Assembly (NCBI GenBank): GCA_034440615.1
Contig: JAOTOM010005134.1
Span: 1,067,501-1,131,500 of the forward strand
DNA: 64,000 nt
Reading direction: 5' to 3'
From: Ashinkailepas kermadecensis
Lineage: Eukaryota > Arthropoda > Thecostraca > Neolepadidae
The notes under the pieces were generated by a model, which was given only the letters and a program-made list of their open reading frames with translations, ran no database searches and was not told the DNA's origin. A program made the translations under genes and the position numbers. Shown here piece by piece: positions 33,111 to 43,344 of the stretch. Numbering within the stretch: position 1 is the first letter of the stretch; every line of letters begins with the position of its first letter.

Positions 33111-33272
33111 TTGGTTGGTTATTGGTTTTACGACACGTCGACCGTTGAGTCATGTAGCGTCGCCAATCTCTCACGCCGATTGGTCGCGGGCGAAGAGTAG
33201 CAACAGGTGAGACTCGAACCCACAACCTTTCGATTGTGAGACGAGCATCTTACCCCTAGACCACTCGTCCCC
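33111..33272 (-). mobile_element. tRNA-derived SINE
   Basis: Full-length copy of the first SINE family in reverse orientation, from the GGTTGGTTATTGG tail to the CTCGTCCCC head. Box B is intact. No clear target duplication was seen. Confidence 0.9.
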
Positions 33273-33929
33273 TAATTTGTTTCCAACAAAATGCACTTTA
33301 ATACTGCCCTTAAAGCTCTGGAGCAATTCTGACATAGACATACTGATACACATACTTTTTAAATCAATTTGGATAACCTGCATCAGTAGATACCTCCCAC
33401 TTACTCTACAAAATACCTTGCCTTCTTATTACTTCACACAGGGCTAGAGAGCAGATAGTGAGGCACAGGTCATGCCAAATATGCTTCCTTTTTAGTGTCA
33501 TCTAATGGCTTCCATATGCTGGGTAATGGTATTGAACTATGGTTATATCTGTCATAATATGTGATATGTGAGATTGTGATACTGTACACATACTTTTGGT
33601 ATGTGATGCTGATGAGATTGGCTATGGTAGCACAATTGGGCATGATTGGAGTAGTTTGGAATTGTTGAGGAGTGTGATATGCAATATCAGGTGAATGGTC
33701 CTAGATAGGCTGGGATATATAGCTCCCTTGGAACTTGGGGAAATGGGTATTGATTGGGGTGTGAGCATGTACTTGTCTGATCTCCTTTCTAGATAGGCTT
33801 GACCCAGATGTGCCCCTGTGGCTCTTATTAAGCCTTAACACTTTATGACTTGATAACATGTATGCTGGTTTCGTCATGGCACATTCAAGATTAGAATATT
33901 ATAAGATGTAGCTAGCTAAGCTTTTTTCT
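33273..33929. other. Unassigned AT-rich DNA
   Basis: Nothing recognised. Confidence 0.3.
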
Positions 33930-34290
33930 CCAAAAGGAGGTTAGGATAGGTTAGGTTAGGTTATGCTGCATTTTTTGTCCATTTTTTTACATTTATTTTT
34001 ATGCTATACTACCTAAATGCTATGCTATGCTCTCCTTTTGTTATTTTCTCCGCAACCTGAAAAGTAAGCATTTGTACAGAAAATGAGTGGTCCCATCATC
34101 TTAGTCACATTCATAAACATTGCATTGGAATGATAAATTTTAAGGATTAATAAAACGCATTAAACCACAAATTTACCGGTAAGACTATGTTCATATTTTA
34201 CAAATCCAGCTATGGTTTCAATTTCAATTCGTCAAACTTTAAGGGAACGATAACAGGTTGAGGGTTGTATCTTATGAACTGAAGAAATTC
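33930..34290 (+). repeat. Diverged copy of the TTAGG fold-back family
   Basis: Contains GGTTAGGTTAGGTTA (near 33945), then ATTTTCTCCGCAACCTGAAAAGTAAG-type sequence and AAAATGAGTGGTCCCATCAT (about 34080-34120). These match the arms of the palindrome at 54427-55509 and the block at window positions 100-330. Confidence 0.5.
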
Positions 34291-34611
34291 TGCACCAAAC
34301 CTTGTTTGGTGCAACCGAACATGTTCAATAACCTAGGAATCCAAACAATACTCCTTATCCTCATATTTCAATTTCCAATGCCAACAATCAGAAGCACCGT
34401 ATGCCCAACCACAACAACACTCTGATGTCTTCTCTGCGTCATAGATGAATCTTAGCCAGGGTTAAAAACGTTTACTTGACCTTTGGAATGTTTACGTGAC
34501 GTACGTGAATACCAAAATCCTGGTAGATTCTACTAGAAATATCGCATTTTCCTGCTGACCACTAGTGCTGAAACTAGACAACCTACTAGATTCCGCTGTG
34601 CCCTTTGGTAT

Positions 34612-34915
34612 TATGGGAGCATTCATAACGTCCAAGGTTCATTTAGTACCAAAGTTTATAACGTCCAAAGCTCACAAAATTCAAGGATCATAACGTCCAA
34701 AATGCGAAATAAAATCCCAAAAGTCAAAAGTGTCTCGGATAAGGTGCAATTATAATGTCCAGAGTTCATAACGTTCAAAGGTCACGGCGTCAAAAACTGG
34801 CTTCACAGAGAGCGTTCCTAACGTCCAAGGTTCATTTAGTACGAAAGTTAATAACGTCCAAAAATAGTTCCTCAGTTGTCCGCTAGAAGAACCAGCGGAA
34901 CCCTGGCGGTGAAAA
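34612..34915 (+). repeat. Single arm related to the 28588-28981 fold-back element
   Basis: Repeats ATAACGTCCAA, GGTTCATTTAGTAC, AGTTGTCCGCTAGA and CCCTGGCGGTGAAA in the same order as the left arm of the fold-back element. Confidence 0.6.
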
Positions 34916-36044
34916 CGTGCGGCTGTGTCTCCGCTTGCTATCAACAGTTGGCAGGAGTGTGCGGTTATTGTCGCATGGCACCTCGCAAATGTGTTGCCAA
35001 ATGTGGTCTGGTGGTTTCTTCAGGTGTGCATTCTGAAATATTCTCCAGTTCCTCCAGGGGACGAATATATTTCCTCAGAGGGTCGCCTTCGGTGGGAAAA
35101 TTCATTGAGCGGATGCAGGGGCTGCGCTTGAGAAAAATGAGGGGGCACCTTTTCTTCAGAAAAGAGCGCCTTTGGCTGGAAAATCCGTTCCAAAGGGGTG
35201 GGGGAGGGTCTTTCCCGTTCGGAGCGGCGCCACCTTACTCTGAAGGGCGGGGATAAAGACTGCCGTGGGATGCTGGGGAATGTATCGGGACGTCGTTGCT
35301 GATTAGTTATCAGCTACCTGGACGGCCCCCAATGCCGGAACTCTGGACTTTGACCATGAGGGGTGCGGCTCACCGATGCGCCGGGCCGGGCATCGTAACA
35401 AGCGATGGGGCATACGTTTGAATGCATACAGTTCAGCTTAGTGAACGCATTGCAAAATGGAATGGGTGATGTTTTGCATTTGAATACAGGGATATATTAT
35501 TGAGGTATAATAGATAGGAAATCCATTTTCATCGCCTACCCTTATTTTCCTCATGTTATTCACAATATATAACCTCATGGCTTAGGATAAAATACACATA
35601 AATTGTCATGTGCGTTGCAAGTAACATGAAAATACAGGAGCTAACGCCCAAATATGGAAAGCAAAACTGGACTCATTTCGGCAGGATATGGTGAATACAT
35701 GACTAGAAACTGCTTGAAAAGGCTCTTGTTCACTCTGGTAGAGCATTATTGCCATTATTGCGCGGATCCAGGCTGCAGGGTGGGACGCATATGGTGCAAT
35801 AGATGCCTTTTATCTGATCGTATTTGCAAGAAACAGCCGTGCATCTATGTCGACCCCTCGTCGTTATGTCGTATTTCCGCCATTTAGCGGGGGAAAAAAT
35901 GCTGATTGCATGAAATGCATCCATGCAACAACGGCTTGACGGTTATTCGAGGTACTTTCATACTCATTTTAAGAACATGACATCACTTATTTGTTTGGTC
36001 TGGAACCGCTCCTGCCCTGTCCGCGAAGTGCAAAACAATATACC
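34916..36044. other. Unassigned DNA
   Basis: Nothing with clear coding support. A patch around 35080-35240 is G-rich and weakly like the small transposon inside the 20.5/52.5-kb repeats. Confidence 0.25.
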
Positions 36045-36290
36045 GAGGTGTCTCCAAGAAACCTGCTGGCCCATTCAACACCAAATAGACAAGTGATAGG
36101 GCCAAAATAACACCCAATATTTTATATTTCGATGAAAATAATTGTGTCGGGTTATCTGATGCGCCGAATCCAGCTGTGCAATTCTTAGAACGAACAGATC
36201 AATGGTCAAGGAGTTACAGCCTCAAGCATTTGTGATGTCATCTAACAAGGGTGTCTTTTAAGGTGTTTAACTCAATAAAGAACAATCCAA
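36045..36290 (-). repeat. Flank of a transposase-like element, reversed copy
   Basis: The complement matches the 3' part of 46430-47095 and 38040-38650. Shared words include GACACCCTTGTTAG, TATAACTCCTT and CACAGCTGGAT. It points away from the pseudogene at 36415-37050, mirroring the arrangement at 45.2-47.1 kb. Confidence 0.7.
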
Positions 36291-36414
36291 ATGGTGCAAA
36301 CGTAGATAGCGGTCAGCTCACAATAATCCAATGCATCTTGAATGGTTGTGCGAGTGGATAAACCATTCGCACAACCATTTATTGCATCTCGAAAATTAAA
36401 AATCTTCGAATGTA

Positions 36415-37050
36415 GTGACATATCAGGGAGGGTATAAACATCAGGTGGCGCCGTGTTTGGGTGCCCAGTGCTCATTGCTCACTGTGGCTGACCGTGCTGC
36501 CTGTGAAGCAAGGCAATATCCGCTCTCGGCCTTCCCCGTCTCAATTACCGTGAGCTCCTCAATCACGCTGTATATGGCAGGGAAAACCGGGATTGTATGA
36601 TGCACAACTGTGAGGACGACCCTGGTGAAGACGGGGTGATGAACTTTCTAAGGATTATCCTCACGGACAAATCAGGAGAAGAGAGTGAAGTTGATTCAGT
36701 CCCAGATGATGACATGGATAATGAGATTAGGTACCGACAGTGGATGAGCATGCATCAATGTGCACGCGTAGAAATAGTCTAGACCAAAGAGGAAAGCAAG
36801 AGATACTTCAGCCAGCAAACCGTGAAGCTGACCAGACACCACTTTGTGGCTAACAAACAAGGTCAGTACTTCACCTACGCAAAGGCTAATGCCAAGGAGG
36901 GCGAAGCGATTGTCCAGTGCGATTTCGCTGAAAATTATTAATTTGTGGTGCAGGATGTAGCTCAAGGCTTCCACTGGGATTCGTCCCTGTGGACGGGGCA
37001 ACCGTTTATAGTGTACTGGCGTGAGGACTCTGATACATATTTTGTTGATT
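36415..37050 (+). pseudogene. Transposase-like ORF remnant (copy A)
   Basis: The broken frame shows APCLGAQCSLLTV, then HNCEDDPGEDGVMNFL, a YRQWMSMHQ segment and HHFVANKQGQYFTYAKA. It continues with DFAENY, a TAA, then FVVQDVAQGFHW and FIVYWREDSDTYF. This order (HNCExxPG, YxQW, DFAENY, VQD, HW) is a multicopy invertebrate family that looks like a DDE/RNase H-type transposase; that assignment is inference. Relative to copy B it lacks about 210 bp between CEAR and YPLSAFPV, and it has at least two stops. It is dead. Confidence 0.65.
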
Positions 37051-37539
37051 GATATTATCGCAGTGACAGATCATCAGTCTGAACTGGGATTCTGACAAGG
37101 TATGGGATGATCTGCAGATCTATAGATCATCACATTGCATTACATAATACTACTGTACTGCAACACCTTATTGTATTGTATCGCATTGTGTAATCATGCT
37201 ACTTTATTTTATTACACTGATGTAGACAGCTCACGATCCTATTCGATTAATTTCAGGCTCAACATGGCTCAATGAATGCGTCCGCGCCAAATTTGTTCTC
37301 AAACAGTTCACGATGAATGCGCTTACTCAGTCAATGACGTTCATCTTTTCGCTTCCAGAATGTGGGGTTTTAAACACCAAAAAGTTGATATTACAGTGGT
37401 TGGCGGAGTTATAATCAATTCAGCGTTGTCAGTGAAATATGATCGTACATTTTTGATATGCTGGCATTGGTGCAGAAATATATTCTATAAAGTGAAAACA
37501 TTGATGTTTCTTTTCTCCCTACCAGTGACGATCTAAGAT

Positions 37540-37975
37540 TTCGATCTAGGATTCACAAATCACCCTTCGTCGTCTCTGCATTTCCAAAATAGCATTGTGA
37601 CTGCCTCGAAGGTCAAACTAGGTCACGTTATCTTAGGTCAGAAGTTAACAGTTTCAAAAAACGCGTGAACAGAAATTTCCAATGTGACACAAGATGCAGT
37701 GGATCATGACGAGTTCAGCGATATGTAGCTTTGTGCAATTCGTGTTACTCTTCATTGAGTTCCAGGCTTCCAAAGAGTTCGGTGACTACTCAAATATGTC
37801 CGAGGCTACAACTCCTTAACCGTTGATCCGATATTTCTCAAAATTGCATAGCAGCTGGATTATAGTGACAATCTTACCCTATATAAGTATTTTCCTTGAA
37901 ATATGAAGTGTAGGCTGTTATTTTGGCCCCTCTACTTGTCGATTTCTCGTGGAATGGGCCACCTACAATTCGGAA
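37540..37975 (+). repeat. Transposase-element flank, copy
   Basis: Diverged match to 46690-47095 (GCATTGTGACTG, TAGGTCACGTTA, ACTCCTTAACCGTTGA, CAGCTGGATT). Confidence 0.65.
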
Positions 37976-38039
37976 GAATTTCTACCATTTCTGTTTAACC
38001 CTTGAACTGACAACGAGTTAGAACACTTGTGCAACACAA

Positions 38040-38650
38040 CACTCAATATCAGATGACTAACAGTCTCATCCCCTCATGTGCCTCGGACTTCAAAAGGCTT
38101 GTATTTCAGTAACATGCCGTTCTAAACACATATAATAACAGGCCACGATAAACTAGCACAAAAACAACCATGTATGCCTAATTGAGAATGGATATGTAGA
38201 GTTTTAGGAACAAAACACTATTTTAATGTTTTACTTCGAAAAATAAAATATCGAACTTCATTTCTGCACTTTTTCAAATTGCAATGTGACTGTCCCGAAA
38301 GTTAAATTAGGTCATGTTACTTTAGGTAATGTCACGATTTAAAAAACCCGAAAGCGAAAATTCAGCAATAACAAAATGGATTGCAGTGGATTGTTGTGAG
38401 TTGACCGATATATGCTTTTGCATAATTCGGATTGTTTTTCATTGTGTTAAGGACCTCAAAAGACACCATTGTTAGGTGGCTTCTCAGAAATACCAGAGGC
38501 TATAGCTCCTTGACCATTGACCTGATCTTTCTAAAAAAATGGCACAGCTGGATTCAGTGCATCAGATAACTCAACACAATGATTTTAATCAATATATAAA
38601 ATATTGGGTGTAATTGATGCTTGTTGATTTGTTGTGGGCCTGCTGTAGAT
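38040..38650 (+). repeat. Transposase-element flank, copy
   Basis: Aligns with 46440-47095 along nearly its whole length (GCAACACAACACTCAA, CACGATAAACTAGC, AACTTCATTTCTGCAC, CAGCTGGATTC). It is non-coding. Confidence 0.75.
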
Positions 38651-39454
38651 TCAGCCATGTCGAAACAAAAAGTTGACATTATGACACCATATCTACATGA
38701 AAGCTATGAACAGTCACCAAGTTTCGTGGAGCTACTCCTAATAGCAATTGAGACTGAAAAGCATGAAGAGGAGAGTGAGAGTGAATCAGCATCATAAAGT
38801 ATCCGGGTAAGACTAGGCAAAAGATATGCTTTCGTTAGTAGGGGAGAAATATGGAAAACATTGACATTAGTGCGCACTCGAAGAGGGATGTTTTGAGCTG
38901 CAATGACATCTTGCGCACCGTGCATGCGATGCATGGGATCCTCAGGAATGAAATGGAATAGCGCAGTGGAATACCACCAAGTTAATTATCAAATATCTGT
39001 AAATCTTACCATGTCCATCCTTGTACAGAAAACTACTGAAACATACCATGCATTATAGATGAATGCATGCATACCATGCATTGCATTGAATACCATGCAT
39101 TATAGTTTCTAATAGCATTACCCGCTCTTTCTGAAAAGCACTCGTTTTGGTGTTGCAAGTGGGAACGGCTTGCAATAATGGTGAAATACGTTCGTACGAT
39201 TTCTTGGGTTATTGCTGTTGATATTGTACGTCTAGTGCTCACACTTCAATTCATAAGTACTCTTTCATACAGTCCATAAGTACTAAATGTGTTCTGGTCC
39301 GAACATTTTCAGATTGATAAGTGTAAATGAGAAATTAGCATTAGCAGGCACCAACCAGGGGGTCTGAACCACTACAACCCACCCCGGATCTGCAGCCATA
39401 TGCAGTGGACATCAGATTGTCTGCATTTTATCTTTAGGCACATACCACGACAAA

Positions 39455-39620
39455 TCGACAACACCAAATGTTTTATATTTTGATGAAAATATTTGCGTTG
39501 TGTTATCTGATGCGTCGAATCCAGGTGTGCTATTTTTAGAAAGATTCGGTCAACGGTCAAGGAGTTATGGCCTCGGGAATTTTTGAGATGTCACCAAACA
39601 AGGGTGTCTTTTGAGGTCCT
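39455..39620 (-). repeat. Transposase-element flank cut by the TIR transposon
   Basis: Reversed copy of the same flank. It breaks at GAGGTCCT where the TA-targeted element at 39623 begins. The uninterrupted version of this site (AAGGACCTCAAAAGACACC) is at about 38451. Confidence 0.7.
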
Positions 39621-39622
39621 TA

Positions 39623-40516
39623 ACACGCGCCCTGGAGGGCCTCTGAAAATTACGCGCACCGGAGGGGGGGGGGTGGATTCCGCCACCCCCCACCCTAAGA
39701 TATCGGCTCCTATTAAAGCTGGAGAAACGAAATTCGCAGGGTGCATGGGTACGGTAGTGAACTCGGTAGTGTGCAAATTTCATGCCTTAGGTCAATATGT
39801 TCAAGGTCAAATGAGGTCACATTTGTCAAAATTTTCTTGTTTTGCGTGGCTTAGCTTGTCATTGTTATGGATCGCTGTGATTGTGTTTAAATGCTACAAA
39901 ATTGGCATCAATGATGTTTTGGACATTACTAATGATGCAATGCAGATGCTAGACCCAACATTTGAGCTCAGGTCACCTATATAGCAGCACTTTATCAGGT
40001 CAGTTACCTGTTCCAGTTACCGGAACCGGACCGCCCGCCCGACTGCTCCGTCGGGCAGCTCGGTGCAATCGGCTTCGTGAAGAAAGGAGTGAAGTACATG
40101 AATAAAGTATGGAAACGCAATGACAAACAGTACAATTGACAAACAGTAGTACATTTATGACAACATTCAAGTTGATCAAGTTTGGTTCCATTAACCTGTC
40201 ATGAACTTGACCTGACTTGACCTCGGTGACCTAACATTACCTTGAAACTATATAGCATATCAATATATATCAAACAAGTCGCTAGTCTTGCCAAGAACAC
40301 TTCCCTTTTGTGAATATACGGGAAGCACATCAGCGGCGATTTTTGTGGTATGGCGCTAGGAATTTTTTTTTCTTTAACGCCCCTAACTTGAAAAAATTGG
40401 GTCGATTTCCATTTTTCTTGCTTTAGACGACGCGGCGGTCATTTCGAAGCAGGTACGCAGAAAATCGCGTATATCGACCGGTAAAATCTGCAGTTATGTA
40501 CGAAAAACCGGAGGGG
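39623..40516. mobile_element. Second copy of the ACACGCGC TIR transposon, right end lost
   Basis: Aligns with 25493-26390 throughout. The left end and its TA are intact; the right end stops at GGAGGGGT before the terminal repeat. The left target is the middle of an older repeat (see 39455-39620). Confidence 0.85.
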
Positions 40517-41557
40517 TGCTGCACCAGTACCGTTACAAGTTCTCACGGTACACACTGGTACAGATGTCACGGTACGAGTGGCATAGCCAGGACTTTTTTC
40601 CGGCTGAGTCCCACTGCCCTTCGCCGAAAAGTATATCGCTATATAATATATCAGGTATATCGCTGACAACACTGGAAATCGGTGTCCCTATTAAGAATGA
40701 ATGCATACGCGAACTGGCAACTGCACGAACATGCACCATAACAACTGCACCAGCATGCACTATGACAAATCCACTAGCGTTCATCGCTTCACGATGAGTT
40801 CAAATCGGCCTGCCTCTGTGTCACACGGGCGAGATGACTCCTCGCTCGCTGACCTGATCCTGGCTGTGACCTAGTGTGGCCGAACATTTCCCCGCCACCT
40901 GACCATTGGCGATCAGAGTAACGTAGTTCGCATTTTGTACACCTTAGAGCATAATTATAAAGATATGAAATTACTCTGAAGTTCCAATACCTTGAAATAC
41001 GAATTATATTATTGTATATTATATCTTATATTATTATAGAATATATATAATATTATTTTATGCTCAGGATTTTAACATTTGTATCCTATGACACTGATGC
41101 TTACCCTTCCCAAACGGCTTTCTTACCTTCCAAATTTGCCAGCATATCAAATATAACCTGGTGCCTTACAGTCACTTGATCTAGCCTCGTCTGTCTGTAC
41201 CCTAATCCTTTTAAATTCGACCGTGACCTAACCTAGCATTAAAGCTCAGTGTGACACGGCCTGACATCGCACGCAAAAGTGAGCTACCTTCATTTCCAAA
41301 GTGGACCGATCTCAGCTGAAACATGTGTGAAACAATTTAGTCTCACACCTCACCGTGGTGGTGGTGGTGGATTTATGTTTTAGAGCGCGTCGACTGCGTT
41401 GGGTATTTTGCGCCCATTTTGCCCATCTTGGCCATTTTGCGCCCAAACCACCTCACCGTGGTTTGACCTAACATGGTCATTGGGGTCTTGACCTAGCCTC
41501 GCACCTAGACCCCATTTAATCTCACACCCGTGACCCAGACTCGAACCTGCGTGTGAC
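40517..41557. other. Unassigned DNA downstream of the PTH2 exons
   Basis: The missing 3' exon of the - strand PTH2 gene should lie here or further left, but I could not recognise it. The region 41130-41330 is rich in TGACCTAACC-type words. Confidence 0.3.
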
Positions 41558-41662
41558 CCGGCGTCTTCAACGATCCAGGCGAGCACACCGAGGTCCATCG
41601 CCTTGGTGTATAATGACAGCAGTTCCTCGGTGCTGTCCGCCTTCGGCACTATTTTCTTCTCC
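41558..41662 (-). CDS. PTH2-family peptidyl-tRNA hydrolase, internal exon (downstream of the two)
   Basis: PTH2 enzymes cleave the ester bond of peptidyl-tRNA and recycle tRNA. After the acceptor CTACTTTCAG the - strand reads (G)EKKIVPKADSTEELLSLYTK, then AMDLGVLAWIVEDAG. This matches the PTH2 core: K-KI/VV followed by an acidic helix, then LGL and I-DAG before the conserved RTQ segment. Its first base completes the Gly codon left by the exon at 42720-42805, so the two splice in frame. The end is set at GCCGG|GTCACA by homology, though that donor is weak. An alternative donor with GT at 41546-41545 would add SHA-type residues. The catalytic-loop exon is not found. DAG followed by Ser/His is unusual. 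Confidence 0.72.
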
Positions 41663-41733
41663 CTGAAAGTAGAAGTGGATGTTCATCAGGAATGAAGGCA
41701 AAATAACGCACAAATGCATGAGGCAACAACACT

Positions 41734-42217
41734 AATAGGCGCACCGGAGGGATGGGGGGGGGCGGATTGGAATCTGTCCCTCCGTCCTGTTTATTTTAAT
41801 CGACGATATCTCATAAACGGGCGGAGATATTGTAATGAAATCTTGTGACTTTGCTAAAATTGATAAGCTCATCATATGTCAAAAATCAAAATCCGTTGGC
41901 AAACATGGTAACTGCGGGGTACAAAGCCGACCGGCAGGCGGCCGACCGGCAGGCGGCCGACCGCTGAGCGTTCAATGTCATAAATGTTTCGTTGGTGCGC
42001 TGGGGCGACGGTGCGGTGTGGCGGTCTTCGACCTCATTTCACCCTGAAGGCATTGACCTAGTCATGAAATTTATATTGAAGCAATTTCGCAACGGCAGTA
42101 ATTTACCCACCAAATTTTGCCCTTCTAGCTTCAGTAGTTTCCGGGACCTTGGGGTAGGGGGGGGGGGTGAATCGCTCTCCGATGCGCGCTATGTGAGAGG
42201 CCCTCCTGCGCGCGTGT
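41734..42217. mobile_element. Shorter relative of the ACACGCGC TIR transposon
   Basis: The right end, read inward, is ACACGCGCGCAGGAGGGCCT, with TA outside (42218-42219). The left end is damaged (ATAGGCGCACCGGAGG). The interior is different and GC-rich, with a GGCGGCCGACC triplication near 41935. Confidence 0.65.
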
Positions 42218-42310
42218 TAATATAGTGTTATTTTTTGGAATATCATTCGGTCAATGTGCATCTGTGTTACATGACGGTCAAAGACAGACTTGGTACAGTG
42301 CCCTTTATGC

Positions 42311-42470
42311 TAGGTTAGTTATTGACTATACGACGGGCCGACTATTTTGCTCATACGTAAAGAATATCACGGGGAGATTCGTCGCGGGCAAAGGGCAGTG
42401 TCAGGTGGGATTCGAATCCACAGCCTATCGTTCGGGAGACAAGTATCCTACCCTGGACTACCCACCACCG
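42311..42470 (-). mobile_element. Diverged tRNA-derived SINE in the PTH2 intron
   Basis: The order of blocks matches the intact SINE family: TTAGTTATTG tail, CGACGGGCCGAC, TCGCGGGCAAAGGGCAG, then box B complement GGGATTCGAATCCAC and CCTACCCTGGAC. It has about a quarter of positions changed. Confidence 0.65.
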
Positions 42471-42719
42471 GTGAACAGAGGACTGCCCCGGTGACACGAG
42501 GCGAGGCCGTGCCCTCGGGGCGTGTCACTTGATCGTAGGATCTGTTTAAAGGCAGCCATACCGGTGAACCCGATGCCGCAGGCGCTGGTGGTTCAGCGCT
42601 GATCCCGTACCCCGGCATACGCTCAACGTTACTGAAATTTGGGTGAAAGGCGGCCTGGGAAAAGTCTGCCCGGGGTCAGACTGAATGTGTACCTTCAGTT
42701 ACCTGCACTAAGTACTTAC

Positions 42720-42805
42720 CCCTCTTCCTCCCAATCCTCGGCCGCTTCTGCAAACTTGTCGTTGGAGATCATCATCCGATGCAGGTTAATTGCGGCGTGG
42801 CCCAC
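42720..42805 (-). CDS. PTH2-family peptidyl-tRNA hydrolase, internal exon (upstream of the two)
   Basis: The exon starts after TTTGTTTCCCTCAG at 42805 and reads VGHAAINLHRMM, then ISNDKFAEAAEDWEEEG. This is the PTH2 pattern of an (Q)x-H-A helix followed by a W-E-x-x-G turn. It is 86 nt long, starting at phase 0 and ending with GG before GTAAGT, and it joins in frame to the exon at 41662. The residues before V (usually K-GK-AAQ) must come from an upstream exon not found in the window. The acceptor belongs to a 47-bp tandem array carrying three more copies of the same splice site. Confidence 0.75.
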
Positions 42806-42985
42806 CTGAGGGAAACAAACTCTGCAGACTGAGCTGTCTACACGCGGCCCACCTGAAGGAAACAAACTCTGCAGGCTGAACTGCTTTCCCGTGGCCCACC
42901 TGAAGGAACAAACTCTGCAGGCTTAGCTGTCTACATGCGGCCCACCTGAAGGAAACAAACTCTACAGACTTAGCTCTTTCAGCTG
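42797..42985 (-). repeat. 47-bp tandem array of splice acceptors
   Basis: On the - strand each unit contains CTGCAGAGTTTGTTTCCTTC-AG followed by GTGGGCC, that is, a branch/pyrimidine region, a 3' splice site and the first seven exon bases. The true exon starts at 42805; equivalent positions in the other units are 42852, 42899 and 42945 (spacings 47, 47, 46). Confidence 0.85.
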
Positions 42986-43344
42986 TACCGCAATTTGGCA
43001 TGCGACTTCCTTGGAAGAGACACGGCTCGCGACGTTCAGAACGAAAAATCACTTCATATGGCATGCTAGCGTATGATCTGCTCCTCAACTACCATCTCCG
43101 CAGCGTACTGCAGAACTACATGTGTCCAACTAGGATGCCGCCACGTATTTTGGATGTGGAGAGGAATGAATGTGGGTGGGGGCAAGAGGCGTTTAGTTAA
43201 ATTTTTGTCGATGCAATGCCACGAGCGAAACGTTAAATTTCACGTTTGAGGATGCATCCTCCACCATGGCGACGTACATGGGTCAAATCATTGGCAACAG
43301 CATATATAGGTATGAAGTAGATTTAATACGGACACGTCCTTGTG

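Larger units (their letters stand above)
41663..42719 (-). other. Intron of the PTH2-like gene
   Basis: The donor GG|GTAAGT (GT at 42719-42718) and acceptor TTTCAG (AG at 41664-41663) define the intron. It contains a TIR-element copy and an old SINE, listed separately. Confidence 0.7.
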
